From JBDTME01 sp964583795 (lineage in GTDB: Bacteria; Patescibacteriota; Microgenomatia; UBA1400; PJMF01), in assembly GCA_964583795.1 (NCBI GenBank), contig CAZOWX010000003.1, positions 1 to 64,000 on the forward strand: a stretch of DNA of 64,000 nt. Direction: 5' to 3'. The notes beneath the pieces were generated by a model, which worked only from the letters and a program-made list of their open reading frames with translations, was not told where the DNA came from and did no database searches. This document shows positions 27,363-36,312 of this stretch, in pieces. Both the position numbers and the translations under genes were made by a program. The first letter of the stretch is position 1, and each line of letters opens with the position of its first letter.

Positions 27363-29105
27363 ATGTCTTGGTATCGTACCTACCGGCCACAAACAGTCAG
27401 CGCACTTCATATTGATAGTGTCCGAGAGAGTTTGCAAAAAATGCTTCAGTCTGGGAACCTCCCTCAGGCGCTCCTATTTTCTGGGCCAAAAGGAACAGGA
27501 AAAACCTCAAGCGCTCGGATCATTGCCAAAGTACTCAACTGTGAACACAATGCCAAGCACGAGGCTGGCAAACCGTGGAAAGAACCATGTAATACTTGTG
27601 AGTTGTGTGTACTGATTACCAAAGGTTCGGCACTGAATGTCGTGGAGATGGATGGCGCGAGCAATCGGCGCATCGATGATATTCGTGCACTCAAAGAGCG
27701 TCTGTATCTTCCTCCGTCGCAGGGACAGAAAGTGGTGTACATCATCGATGAAGTGCACATGTTGACCAAAGAAGCCTTCAATGCGCTTTTGAAAATGTTG
27801 GAGGAGCCACCAGAACATGTGGTGTTCATTTTTGCTACGACCGACCCGCAAAAGATTCCAGAAACGGTCATTTCTCGTGCGACCAGAGTGCAGTTTACCA
27901 AAGCATCCGTGTCAGAATTGGCCAAATCACTGCAAGAAATATCAAAAAAAGAAAAAATTGAGGTTGACCAACAAAGCCTCGAACTTATCGCCCAGAGTGC
28001 CGATGGCAGTTTTCGCGACGCTGTGAAGCTATTCGAGCAGTTAGTGAGCAGAGCGAAAGCAGACAAGAGTGTCATAAACACGCAATGGGTAGAGAATGTT
28101 CTTTCGACTGTTTCGAGCGATGGGGTAGTGAAATTATTGCAAAGCATTTTAGCCAAAGACGAAAAAGCAGTGGTAGCCTATTTTCAAACCATTCGCTCGC
28201 AAAACGTGGAAGCGACAGTGATTCACAAGCAGTTGCTCGCTTTTTTACACACAGAGCTGATCAAAGCGCTCACAAGCAGCGAGGAACCGTTTACCCGCAA
28301 AGAGGTGTTGCTGTATTTGCTCAAACAATTTAGCGGCGTGGATATCCCCCAGTTGCATCCGTTCCCATTGTTACCGCTAGAGCTATGCGCAATTGAAATG
28401 GTGCTCAAAAGCAAAGAAAAAGATCGAACTGGCGGAGCAAATAGCAATAGTGTAAAAAATACAAAACACGAAGAAAATGCGAAACTTGATAAAGTTGAAA
28501 GTCCCCCTCCTTCGTCCCGCAGTGCGGGAAAATTACAACTTGATCATCAGTCAGGTTTCCATTCAAGTGACTTCGGCGGGCAAAGTAAGTTGCAAGTTGT
28601 AAGTAATAAACAGGATGAAAACAATGATACTGTTTCTGATGCTGTTACGACGTTCGATATTTCTGAAGATTTTGCAGCTGATGATTCTCTTGTCAGTACT
28701 GAGTCTGCTGCGATGAAACCAGAATTCAACGATGCGACGGTAGAAGTTATTGAGTCAACATCAAACCAAGCGGATGGTTCTTTAGTTGGTCAAAAATGGC
28801 AGGAGTTATTGAAAATGATTGGAAAACATAACTTGTCTCTTGAAGCTATTTTACGCAGTGCCCGGTTTGCCAAGGGTGAACTCGGTCGAGCAACGATCAA
28901 CGTGTTTTACTCATTTCACAAAGAACAGTTGGAGTTGCAGCGTTACCGAAACATTGTTGAACAAGCCATTTTTGAGTTACTTGGTGGACGTGTGCAGTTT
29001 GAGTATATCCTATCCCAGCCTCAGTCATCACAAGCCTCCGATGATAACGTTCGGGGGAATGTTGATAAAGAGTTTGTGAGCACGATTGAGGATGCACTGC
29101 TTTAG
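27363..29105 (+). CDS. dnaX: DNA polymerase III subunit gamma/tau
   Basis: 580 residues, the clamp-loader ATPase. Walker A GPKGTGKTS (about 41-49), a zinc module (C60 region, then CNTCELC at 76-82), Walker B IIDEVHM (about 127-133) and the ATTDPQKIPETVISRATR sensor region (about 158-175) are all seen. The C-terminal part is a low-similarity tau-like region. Residues about 379-415 are encoded by an intergenic-type repeat that stays in frame. TATAAT (27303-27308) is the likely promoter, with an AAC-rich, G-poor leader. Confidence 0.95.
   Translation: MSWYRTYRPQTVSALHIDSVRESLQKMLQSGNLPQALLFSGPKGTGKTSSARIIAKVLNCEHNAKHEAGKPWKEPCNTCELCVLITKGSALNVVEMDGASNRRIDDIRALKERLYLPPSQGQKVVYIIDEVHMLTKEAFNALLKMLEEPPEHVVFIFATTDPQKIPETVISRATRVQFTKASVSELAKSLQEISKKEKIEVDQQSLELIAQSADGSFRDAVKLFEQLVSRAKADKSVINTQWVENVLSTVSSDGVVKLLQSILAKDEKAVVAYFQTIRSQNVEATVIHKQLLAFLHTELIKALTSSEEPFTRKEVLLYLLKQFSGVDIPQLHPFPLLPLELCAIEMVLKSKEKDRTGGANSNSVKNTKHEENAKLDKVESPPPSSRSAGKLQLDHQSGFHSSDFGGQSKLQVVSNKQDENNDTVSDAVTTFDISEDFAADDSLVSTESAAMKPEFNDATVEVIESTSNQADGSLVGQKWQELLKMIGKHNLSLEAILRSARFAKGELGRATINVFYSFHKEQLELQRYRNIVEQAIFELLGGRVQFEYILSQPQSSQASDDNVRGNVDKEFVSTIEDALL
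28497..28612. repeat. Intergenic repeat inserted in the dnaX coding sequence
   Basis: Holds CCTCCTTCG, the CCCGCAGTGCGGG palindrome, CAACTTGATCATCAGTCAGG, ATTCAAGTGACTTCGGCG and heptads of the GTAAGTT type. Read in reverse it matches the block at 15160-15205 and parts of 1345-1420 and 18154-18223. The reading frame of dnaX is preserved through it. Confidence 0.85.
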
Positions 29106-29115
29106 ATTGTTGATG

Positions 29116-29286
29116 GTGCCAGTCCTAGACAGGTCCGCCTTGGACGGAGAATGTGGGTGGTGTTTTGTTTATCTGAAAAAAAACAAATACTGCATCGAAA
29201 GTAAGAAATCTTAAATGTTGTCATCCTTGACCCGATGAATGAACCCGGCCAACGGCCGAGCAAAGCCATCGAGATCGAGGATCTGA
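29116..29286. repeat. Dispersed palindromic repeats
   Basis: A GTCCGCCTTGGACGG hairpin (29116-29150) and a REP-like element (29218-29286: GTCATCCTTGACCC...GATCGAGGATCTGAC) with an internal GGCCAACGGCC palindrome. Confidence 0.8.
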
Positions 29287-29349
29287 CTCTACTATCTTTA
29301 TAGTATTGATCTGTAAGTAGCCTTAAGAATTGATATACTTGTTTTAGAT

Positions 29350-29886
29350 ATGAAACACAAAACATCTCAAAAGTTCCCTACCTGGCTAATCATCCTTGGG
29401 GTGATTGGAGCATTTCTTTTTATTGTTGTCCCCCTAGTTGTTTTTTTTCTGATAAAACCCGTGCAAATTGTAGGAAAAGCGATGGAACCAGGTTATCGCT
29501 TAGGTGAGTACTACCTGACCGATCGACAGGCCTACCTGTTTGCCACGCCAAAGCGATCTGATGTGGTGGTTTATCGCTACAATTTTGATGGAAAAAATGT
29601 GTTGATTATTTCTCGAGTTATTGGACTACCCGGTGATCGTATTGAAACAAAAAATGGTGTTGTGTGGATCAACGGACAAAAGTTTGATGAACCATATCTT
29701 GAAGCAAATACAAAAACGACCATTGCGGGTCAGGATTTTAATCGAATTTTGTCTGATCAGGAGTACTTTGTATTGGGAGATAATCGAGAGCACAGTATGG
29801 ATTCCAGAAAAAATGGCCCGATTAAGCAAAGTGATATCAAAGGAAAAGTCACGACTCGATACTGGCCAATTGAGAGAGTTGAGTAG
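29350..29886 (+). CDS. Signal peptidase I homologue lacking the catalytic dyad
   Basis: 178 residues with one N-terminal membrane helix (about 11-36) and boxes B-E of the S26 family: GKAMEPGY, KRSDVVVYRY, SRVIGLPGD and LGDNREHSMDSRKNG. The box B nucleophilic Ser is Ala and the box D Lys is Ser, so peptide cleavage by the usual Ser/Lys mechanism is not expected. It may be a pseudoenzyme that binds signal peptides or regulates the other homologue (14387). Box E is intact, which argues against simple decay. Confidence 0.85.
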   Translation: MKHKTSQKFPTWLIILGVIGAFLFIVVPLVVFFLIKPVQIVGKAMEPGYRLGEYYLTDRQAYLFATPKRSDVVVYRYNFDGKNVLIISRVIGLPGDRIETKNGVVWINGQKFDEPYLEANTKTTIAGQDFNRILSDQEYFVLGDNREHSMDSRKNGPIKQSDIKGKVTTRYWPIERVE

Positions 29887-30047
29887 TGTACTATGTTATC
29901 GTGCTGGTGTTGTAAATTGATTAGTGAGACTTGTATCGTCTGTCAACTTTTGCCTTTTTACCTTTGACTTTTAACCTTTCCAACTTAAGTGTGACAACCC
30001 GGTACAATTTGATATAATCGACAAAATAGCGAAAGCGAAAGGACCGT

Positions 30048-30335
30048 ATGGCAGGTAACCCATTTAAAGCACTTGGCGATCTGAATCAACTGCGCAAGCA
30101 AGCACAGCAGATGCAAAAAGATTTAGCTGCAGAAGAAATAACCGTACAACGTGGTGACATTGTGGTGGTCATTAGCGGTGATCAAAAAATTCGTCAATTT
30201 AGTGTCCAGGGAATTACTTCTCAAGATGCTATTGATGTACTCAACGAAGCAATCAAGAAATCACAAGAGTTAGCCGCAAAGAAACTTCAATCCATGACTG
30301 GTGGTCTTGGTGGACTAATGGGACAAGGGAAGTAA
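30048..30335 (+). CDS. ybaB: YbaB/EbfC nucleoid-associated protein
   Basis: 95 residues, near the family's usual 100-110. A coiled-coil start (LNQLRKQAQQMQKDLA), the central strand region VVVISGDQKIRQFSVQG and a C-terminal helix with Gly/Met-rich tail fit EbfC/YbaB. In many bacteria dnaX, ybaB and recR are adjacent; here ybaB is close to dnaX but recR is 5.4 kb away. GAAAGGA precedes the ATG. Confidence 0.9.
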   Translation: MAGNPFKALGDLNQLRKQAQQMQKDLAAEEITVQRGDIVVVISGDQKIRQFSVQGITSQDAIDVLNEAIKKSQELAAKKLQSMTGGLGGLMGQGK

Positions 30336-30379
30336 TCTTTAGGTGTCAGAGCGTCGGGTTTCAGGAGTCAGTGGCTACC

Positions 30380-30800
30380 ACTTTCGTCATCCTGAACAGT
30401 CTAGTGAGCTTGCGAACGAGACGGATTCAGGATCTAATGTCAGAATTCATTTTGTGCAGTCTTTCTGGTGCTTTTGCCACATAACAAAATAGAGTTATTG
30501 TCCAAGATCCTGCAACAAGTATGAATCTTGTGAATCCTGGCTCCTCATATTCCGCTATGGATTCACGATCTGATTGAATTGATTAAAAAGTGTATCAGTT
30601 TAGTTCAGTCGAGGATGACGTACTTTTCTCTTCAACCATATAACCACGTAACACCATAACCACATAACCACATAACCACATAACAACCCAGTAACTCTTT
30701 TAGATAGGTTTTCTTAGTAACAAAGCAACTAAACAACTAAGCAACAAACCAACCAACCAACCCCCACAGCCCCTAGACACCGTCATTTTTCTATAGTACT
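30380..30800. repeat. Intergenic repeat block with AAC-rich tandem stretch
   Basis: REP-like elements at 30384-30444 and, inverted and longer, at 30500-30625, then three to four copies of ATAACCAC (30655-30690) and degenerate AACAACTA/ACCAACCA units (30720-30765). It fills the spacer between ybaB and the kinase gene. Confidence 0.85.
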
Positions 30801-30880
30801 TTGAGTCATTGCGATGCAACGGTTCAACCAGTCATTGCATTCCCTATATACTATATACTAACCCCTACATACTTATTCCC

Positions 30881-31825
30881 ATGCGACTCATCCTCACTGG
30901 CTCCATCGCCATCGATAGAATTCTAAACTTTAGCGGCAAGTACGCTGATGTTATTGCCCCTGATAAACTGCATGTATTATCTCTTTCCGTGTTGGTCGAT
31001 AACTTAGTTGATACTCGTGGGGGAATTGCCGCCAATATTGCATATGGATTAGCGCTACTGGGGGAAAAACCAGTGTTATTGGGCAGTGTCGGTCATGATG
31101 CGAAAGGGTATATGAATGATTTGGCAGCGCTTGGGATCGATACTTCACATGTTCATTTTTCAAAGAAACCAACCGCCAGTTTTACGGTGATGACCGATAC
31201 CGCTGATTGCCAAGTCGGTGGCTTTTATTCTGGCGCGATGAGTGACTCAAGTAGTTTGACGCTCGACGCTTTTGATCCGGCACGTGATTTTATAGTCATT
31301 TCGCCACATGACCCCAAAGCCATGGCGTTGCAGGTCAAGCAAGCGACTGATCGAGGGTTCCATTACTTTTATGACGTTGGTCAGCAAGTGAGTAATGTGC
31401 CTGATGAAGATGTAGTCAATGGAATTGCTAAAGCATCACTACTCATTGTGAATGATTATGAAATGGGAGTAATTGAAAAGAAAACGAAATTAACTCAAGC
31501 CCAGATTGTGAAAAATGTCCCTGTGGTAGTTATTACCTTAGGAGAAAAAGGATCGTTGATTTTTGATCATGGAAAAAAGCATGAAGTGAGTGCCGTTCCA
31601 GTGAAAAAAGTGGTTGACCCAACCGGTGCAGGCGATGCGTTTCGATCAGGATTTTTATTTGGCTATGTTCGTGATTGGCCAATTGTACAGTGTGCAAAGC
31701 TCGGCTCAATTGTGGCTACATTTGCGATTGCACAGCATGGAACACAAGAGCATCACTTTTCCAAAGCTGATATTGAAAAGATTGCGAAAAAGCAATATAA
31801 ATTGGTTCTAGGTTCTAGGTTCTAG
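30881..31825 (+). CDS. PfkB-family kinase, probable adenosine kinase
   Basis: 314 residues from the ATG at 30881; the longer frame runs through TATACT promoter hexamers at 30847-30859 and is rejected. GGIAANIAYGLALLG near the N-terminus and DPTGAGDAFRSGF (about 244-256) are the two PfkB signatures, the second with the catalytic Asp. The next gene encodes S-adenosylhomocysteine hydrolase, which releases adenosine, so adenosine is a likely substrate. The last residues (LGSRF) and the stop codon are encoded by a GGTTCTA heptamer array. Confidence 0.85.
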   Translation: MRLILTGSIAIDRILNFSGKYADVIAPDKLHVLSLSVLVDNLVDTRGGIAANIAYGLALLGEKPVLLGSVGHDAKGYMNDLAALGIDTSHVHFSKKPTASFTVMTDTADCQVGGFYSGAMSDSSSLTLDAFDPARDFIVISPHDPKAMALQVKQATDRGFHYFYDVGQQVSNVPDEDVVNGIAKASLLIVNDYEMGVIEKKTKLTQAQIVKNVPVVVITLGEKGSLIFDHGKKHEVSAVPVKKVVDPTGAGDAFRSGFLFGYVRDWPIVQCAKLGSIVATFAIAQHGTQEHHFSKADIEKIAKKQYKLVLGSRF

Positions 31826-31852
31826 GTTCTAGGTTCTAGGTTCTAGGTTCTA
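31804..31852. repeat. Heptanucleotide tandem repeat (GGTTCTA)
   Basis: Seven perfect copies start inside the 3' end of the kinase gene, whose TAG stop lies in the repeat. The unit is one base different from the TAGGTGC array at 14174. Confidence 0.97.
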
Positions 31853-31920
31853 GGTTTGGTTGTTGCTTTGTTATTAAGAACTACTTACAGACAGATAAAG
31901 CAAATCGAAAAGAAGTGGCA

Positions 31921-31955
31921 CTTGTCGCTTGAGGCTTGAAGCATGAAACTTGAAG
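31921..31955. repeat. Degenerate heptad repeat (CTTGAAG type)
   Basis: Five consecutive heptads (CTTGTCG, CTTGAGG, CTTGAAG, CATGAAA, CTTGAAG) in the leader region of ahcY. Confidence 0.85.
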
Positions 31956-31962
31956 CCAAAAT

Positions 31963-31981
31963 AAAAGCTTGTAGCTTTTTT
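31963..31981 (+). terminator. Short hairpin with T-run upstream of ahcY
   Basis: AAAAGCT pairs with AGCTTTT around a three-base loop and continues into T. It may end kinase transcription or act as a leader hairpin for ahcY, 32 nt downstream. Confidence 0.6.
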
Positions 31982-32012
31982 ATTAACAAAATTTCTATTA
32001 AAAAGGACATTT

Positions 32013-33413
32013 ATGCCAAAGCAAAACTACCAAGTCAAAGATATCAAGCTCGCTGACTGGGGCAGAAAAGAGATTGATCTGGCAGAGCAAGAAATGCCAG
32101 GACTGATGAGCTTGCGTGAACAGTATGGTAAGAAAAAACCCCTCAAAGGTGCTCGAATTACTGGCTCACTGCACATGACGATTCAAACTGCTGTGTTGAT
32201 AGAGACACTGCAAGCACTCGGAGCACAAGTCCGTTGGGCTTCGTGTAATATTTTTTCCACGCAAGATCACGCTGCCGCAGCTATTGCTAAAGCTGGGACA
32301 ACAGTATTTGCATACAAGGGTGAGTCACTCAAGGATTATTGGGAATATATTGACCAAACATTGGATTGGGGAAACGGCTTGGGACCAAATCTTATCTTAG
32401 ACGACGGAGGAGATCCCACTCTTTTTGTGCATTTAGGATACAAGGCAGAGGAAGATCCGAAAGTATTGGATAAAAAGCCAGAGAGTGAAGACGAAGAGTT
32501 TTTACTGAAACAGTTAAAAATTTCTTTGAAAAAAGACCCAAAGCGCTTTCATCGCATTATCAAAGACATTCGAGGTGTGAGTGAAGAAACCACCTCGGGA
32601 GTGCATCGTCTATATCATATGCAAGATACCGGTGAGCTGCAATTTCCAGCATTCAACGTCAATGACTCAGTCACCAAATCAAAATTTGATAACACCTATG
32701 GCTGTCGTCACTCATTGGTTGATGCTATCATGCGAGCAACTGACGTGATGTTGTCTGGGAAAGTAGCAGTCATTGCTGGCTACGGCGATGTTGGAAAAGG
32801 ATGTGTGCAGTCACTCAAAGGTCAAGGAGCTCGAATTATTATTACCGAGATTGACCCCATTTGTGCGCTGCAGGCAGCGATGGAAGGGTATGAAGTGATG
32901 CAGATGAGTGATGCATGCAAAATTGGTGATATTTTTGTGACCGCAACAGGTTGTGAACATGTCATTACTCTAGAGCACATGAAGCAGATGAAAGACAAGG
33001 CCATTGTGTGTAATATCGGTCACTTTGATGCGGAGATTGAAGTTGCCAAATTGCGTAAATTTAAATGGACCAATATCAAACCGCAAGTTGATTTGGTTCA
33101 CTTGTCTAAGACAAAAAGTATTATTTTGCTTGCTGAAGGGCGATTAGTGAATCTCGGTTGTGCGATGGGTCACCCGAGTTTTGTGATGTCCAATAGCTTT
33201 ACCAATCAAGTGTTGGCTCAAATGGAGCTTTTTGAAAAATTCGAGTCGTACGAGCCAAAGGTGTATCGACTGCCGAAAAAGTTGGATGAAGAAGTTGCCC
33301 GACTACATTTGGGTAAACTGGGAGTCAAACTCGATACATTAACGACTGCACAGGCAAAGTATCTCAATGTTCCAGTGGATGGACCATTTAAGCCAGAACA
33401 CTACAGATACTAG
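32013..33413 (+). CDS. ahcY: S-adenosylhomocysteine hydrolase
   Basis: Hydrolyses S-adenosylhomocysteine to adenosine and homocysteine with tightly bound NAD. 466 residues, typical. GYGDVGKGCVQSLKGQGA (NAD-binding, about 255-272), GHFDAEIEV, the catalytic NDSVTKSKFDNTYG region and the conserved C-terminal FKPEHYRY (Lys and Tyr bind NAD) are all present. It would recycle the by-product of methylation, and the neighbouring PfkB kinase could recover adenosine as AMP. AAAAGGAC lies before the ATG. Confidence 0.97.
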   Translation: MPKQNYQVKDIKLADWGRKEIDLAEQEMPGLMSLREQYGKKKPLKGARITGSLHMTIQTAVLIETLQALGAQVRWASCNIFSTQDHAAAAIAKAGTTVFAYKGESLKDYWEYIDQTLDWGNGLGPNLILDDGGDPTLFVHLGYKAEEDPKVLDKKPESEDEEFLLKQLKISLKKDPKRFHRIIKDIRGVSEETTSGVHRLYHMQDTGELQFPAFNVNDSVTKSKFDNTYGCRHSLVDAIMRATDVMLSGKVAVIAGYGDVGKGCVQSLKGQGARIIITEIDPICALQAAMEGYEVMQMSDACKIGDIFVTATGCEHVITLEHMKQMKDKAIVCNIGHFDAEIEVAKLRKFKWTNIKPQVDLVHLSKTKSIILLAEGRLVNLGCAMGHPSFVMSNSFTNQVLAQMELFEKFESYEPKVYRLPKKLDEEVARLHLGKLGVKLDTLTTAQAKYLNVPVDGPFKPEHYRY

Positions 33414-33445
33414 ACTATAGACTTAAGACTATAGTCTATAGACTG
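33411..33445. repeat. Heptad palindrome
   Basis: Five heptads (TAGACTA, TAGACTT, AAGACTA, TAGTCTA, TAGACTG) form a near-palindrome between ahcY and the HAD gene, of the same type as 15003-15038 and 17997-18032. It starts at the ahcY stop codon. Confidence 0.85.
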
Positions 33446-33452
33446 GAATTGT

Positions 33453-33932
33453 ATGATCAAAGCCCTTGTCTCCGACGTCTGGCATGTATTGTTTTTCCCA
33501 AAAGACTTTGAAATTCGCGGGCACTCTGATGAGATTGCGCAAAAAATAGTCGGTAAAAATAATCCCAGTTTTTTTGATACCTACTTTTTGAATCAAGAGC
33601 TACTAGATTATTTTGTAAGTATAAAAAAGCAACACCAACTCAAGTTAGCGCTATTTTCATCAGGAACAATGTATAAAGAGCCCGAACTGCAACCGCTATT
33701 GTCACCAATTTTCGACAAAGTATTTTCCAGTAGCGCCATTCGATACCAGAAAAACGACCCAGCTTCGTATCGTTATCTGTCTGAACAACTCAACGTTGCT
33801 TTGTCAGAACTGCTTTTTGTGGATGACTCACTGCGCAATATCGAAGCTGCACGAGAAGCTGGTGGAGTAGCGATTCACTATCACGATAATCAACAAGTGA
33901 TGAATGCAATTGACTCAGTTTTGAACCGTTGA
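33453..33932 (+). CDS. HAD-superfamily hydrolase-like protein
   Basis: 159 residues, short for subfamily I. The N-terminal motif is SDVWHVLF; its Asp is the candidate nucleophile, but the second Asp of the usual DxD is His-like (D-V-W). LALFSSG gives motif II, Lys in YQKNDP motif III, and LFVDDSLRNIEAAREAG motif IV. The cap domain is very small. It follows ahcY by 40 nt. The substrate is unknown and activity uncertain. Confidence 0.75.
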   Translation: MIKALVSDVWHVLFFPKDFEIRGHSDEIAQKIVGKNNPSFFDTYFLNQELLDYFVSIKKQHQLKLALFSSGTMYKEPELQPLLSPIFDKVFSSSAIRYQKNDPASYRYLSEQLNVALSELLFVDDSLRNIEAAREAGGVAIHYHDNQQVMNAIDSVLNR

Positions 33933-33963
33933 CAGCTTCTTTCGATCTTGAGACGATGGATAC

Positions 33964-35043
33964 ATGGCGAAACGAAACACTCCTTCAACTGCTTTATTTG
34001 GCAAAAATAGTCGATTTGTGTGGGGTGGGCTGATTGGTCTTGGTGTCATCCTGGCAGTTATCGCAAAATTTTCCCAGAATATTCAATCCCCTCAATCAGT
34101 ACTGTTTTCTGAGAAAAAAAGTCAAGTCGTGAAGCCCCCGCAAGACAATTACTCAGACTTTCCCAAGTGGCAGCGAGTGGAAAACTTTGTTGAGTTGTTT
34201 CACTTTGCCATGCCAGACTTTTTTTCGATCAAAACAGTCTCTGAAAAAACTCAATACGAGCTTGAATCAGTGAGAACAGTAGGGACAAGTCTGATTCATC
34301 TCAGTGTCCTACCGTATGCCACCTTCCAAGAACAAAAACGTGTTCTCGATGCGGGTGGAGAAAAGCAGTTTGGTTGGACCAATGCGTATGGAGCGAGTGT
34401 GTTTGAGTATCAAAATGACCATCTGACGGTGTTTGTGGTTGATAAAGAGAAGAAAGAAGTGGTGAAATTGGTGACTGATGAGTCAAAGTACTTTCCTGTC
34501 ACGCGCAATATCGCTCGAACATTTGAATCAACCAAGCCTGAAAAGGATATCCACGGGCCGTTTTATGTGAATTTTATTGGGAAATACAAAATTCGCTATC
34601 CAGCTGAGTTAGAACCAGTGGCCGAGGTTGCGAAACCATTTTCAGAGTTTGTCAAGTGGACCATGCATTTAAAAAATTCAGAAAATACAGGTTGGATTGA
34701 AATGAGTGTTGTAGATCAGCAAAGCAGTCAAAAAGAGTTTACTCGTTTGGTACTTCAAACTGATATAGGAAGTAGTTTTGTTAACCCAATTGATGGTCAG
34801 AGTGTAAAAATCATACGAGAGCTTAAGGTTGACGGTTCAATAGCAAAAATGTATGAAACAGAAGGCCTTGCAAAGACTGAAGCTCCAAATGGAGTAATTG
34901 GTGTTATGTGGGAGAAAGATAATAAGTTCTTTAGAATTTATGCAGTCTCAGGTACTACACAGGTAAAGCAAATTCAGATAAATGTGTTGGCTCAAATGGT
35001 ATCGTCTTTCAGGTTTTTAACAGCTCAAGAAGCGATGGAGTAG
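33964..35043 (+). CDS. Membrane-anchored protein with PsbP-like domains
   Basis: 359 residues: a basic N-terminus, one membrane helix (about 17-35), then two beta-rich modules. FYVNFIGKYKIRYPAEL (about 197-213) opens the second module like the YP motif of PsbP-like domains. The layout is the same as in the protein at 1456. Probably extracytoplasmic; function unknown. Confidence 0.7.
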   Translation: MAKRNTPSTALFGKNSRFVWGGLIGLGVILAVIAKFSQNIQSPQSVLFSEKKSQVVKPPQDNYSDFPKWQRVENFVELFHFAMPDFFSIKTVSEKTQYELESVRTVGTSLIHLSVLPYATFQEQKRVLDAGGEKQFGWTNAYGASVFEYQNDHLTVFVVDKEKKEVVKLVTDESKYFPVTRNIARTFESTKPEKDIHGPFYVNFIGKYKIRYPAELEPVAEVAKPFSEFVKWTMHLKNSENTGWIEMSVVDQQSSQKEFTRLVLQTDIGSSFVNPIDGQSVKIIRELKVDGSIAKMYETEGLAKTEAPNGVIGVMWEKDNKFFRIYAVSGTTQVKQIQINVLAQMVSSFRFLTAQEAME

Positions 35044-35083
35044 TATTTTGTATGGTAGTATATGGAATATAGGGGGTAGGGTT

Positions 35084-35497
35084 ATGGCAGGAAAACAGAA
35101 TCAGACGAAAAACAGTACAGTACGTCCGCTGTGGATTCAAATCTACTTTGTGTTGGCCGCTTTGATTGGTCTGATTTTAATTGTGATTGGTGGGGTGAGC
35201 TTATCCCAACTCGCTTTGAACTCTGTCCTTGGTGTTAAAGATTATCCAGAGTTTTCGGCACCTTTCCCGTACAAAGATCCGACTTTGGTTCGTCCAAATG
35301 ATGACGGAGTTACTCCAGACCAAAAAGCTTCACTGGAAAAGTGGCATCAAGAGTATCAGAGCTATCAAGAGCAACTTAAGTCATATAACGCGACCGATCA
35401 AAATCGCAGACGTCGCATTGCCGAGAGCTTGGCGATGATTGTGGTGGGTGTTCCAGTGTTTGCGCTGCACGCCCCTCACATCTTCAAGAAAGGGTAG
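35084..35497 (+). CDS. Two-helix membrane protein
   Basis: 137 residues from the ATG at 35084, which is preceded by GGGGGTAGGG; an earlier ATG at 35048 lies in a probable promoter. Membrane helices at about 18-42 and 112-130 flank an acidic segment with an alpha-helical Gln/Lys-rich part. It resembles DUF5671-type CPR proteins in layout, but that is not a firm assignment. Confidence 0.6.
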   Translation: MAGKQNQTKNSTVRPLWIQIYFVLAALIGLILIVIGGVSLSQLALNSVLGVKDYPEFSAPFPYKDPTLVRPNDDGVTPDQKASLEKWHQEYQSYQEQLKSYNATDQNRRRRIAESLAMIVVGVPVFALHAPHIFKKG

Positions 35498-35518
35498 TGG
35501 TTGCGAGCAAACAAACGT

Positions 35519-35706
35519 ACGTCATCCATGCCTCGGCAGGCAGGCCGGCGAAAGCCGGGATCCATTTCAACAAAATAAAAATAACGATTGATTTCACAAA
35601 GAAAGTGTTTTAAAAACGTGTTACTTTATAGTACTCTGACTTTAGATCCAGGTTTGCACTGGGATGACAGTACGTTCCTGAAACCTGAAACCTGAAACCT
35701 AAAAAC
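35519..35706. repeat. REP-like elements and CTGAAAC heptads
   Basis: CGTCATCC...GGCGAAAGCCGGGATCCA (35519-35566), an inverted TTTAGATCCAGG...GGGATGACAG form (35640-35670), then three perfect CTGAAAC heptads and a fourth degenerate one running up to the recR start (35678-35706). Confidence 0.85.
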
Positions 35707-36312
35707 ATGCAACTCCCCAAAGCCGTACGCCGAACAATCGAACAATTTGAGAAACTTCCTGGTATTGGTCCCAAAGGAGCGCAGCGGATCGTGTTTTACC
35801 TGCTGCATCATCCGCAAGCCTACTTAGATGATTTTGGCGAAGCGCTAACAAACTTGAAAAAACAAACTGCGATGTGTGAGCGTTGTCATAATGTGGGTGA
35901 AGAGAATCCGTGTCAAATTTGTGCTGATCCAACCAGAGATCAGTCGCAACTAATGGTGCTGGAACAACCGTTTGATATTTTGGCTATCGAGCGGTCAGAA
36001 CAGTACAAAGGACTGTACCACGTGCTGCATGGTGTGATTGCCCCGTTAAACAATATTGGACCTGAGCAGCTATTTCTCTATGATTTAACCAAACGACTGG
36101 ATGGAGTTGATGAACTGATTTTAGCCACCAATCCAACCATGGAAGGGGAAGCGACTGCCCTGTTTATCCAAGAGCTCATTCAATCAAACCGCAGTGGAAA
36201 ACCGCCAATCAAAATCACCCGTATTGGTCACGGTCTCCCGATTGGAGCCGATATTGAGTATGCGGACGGGCTGACGTTGGCGAGGGCGTTGGAGGGAAGA
36301 CGGGAGATGTAG
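35707..36312 (+). CDS. recR: Recombination protein RecR
   Basis: 201 residues, the family length. A helix-hairpin-helix start (LPGIGPKGAQRIVFYLL), a Cys4 zinc finger (CERCHNVGEENPCQIC, about 58-73), and a Toprim domain (LMVLEQPFDILAIERSEQYKGLYHVLHG) are present. RecR acts with RecO/RecF in gap repair. No ribosome site is visible because a heptad repeat runs up to the ATG. Confidence 0.96.
   Translation: MQLPKAVRRTIEQFEKLPGIGPKGAQRIVFYLLHHPQAYLDDFGEALTNLKKQTAMCERCHNVGEENPCQICADPTRDQSQLMVLEQPFDILAIERSEQYKGLYHVLHGVIAPLNNIGPEQLFLYDLTKRLDGVDELILATNPTMEGEATALFIQELIQSNRSGKPPIKITRIGHGLPIGADIEYADGLTLARALEGRREM

Noticed and set aside
30809..30880. N-terminal extension of the PfkB kinase
   Set aside because: It is encoded by promoter hexamers (TATACT twice) and repeat sequence, and the conserved protein begins at the ATG at 30881.
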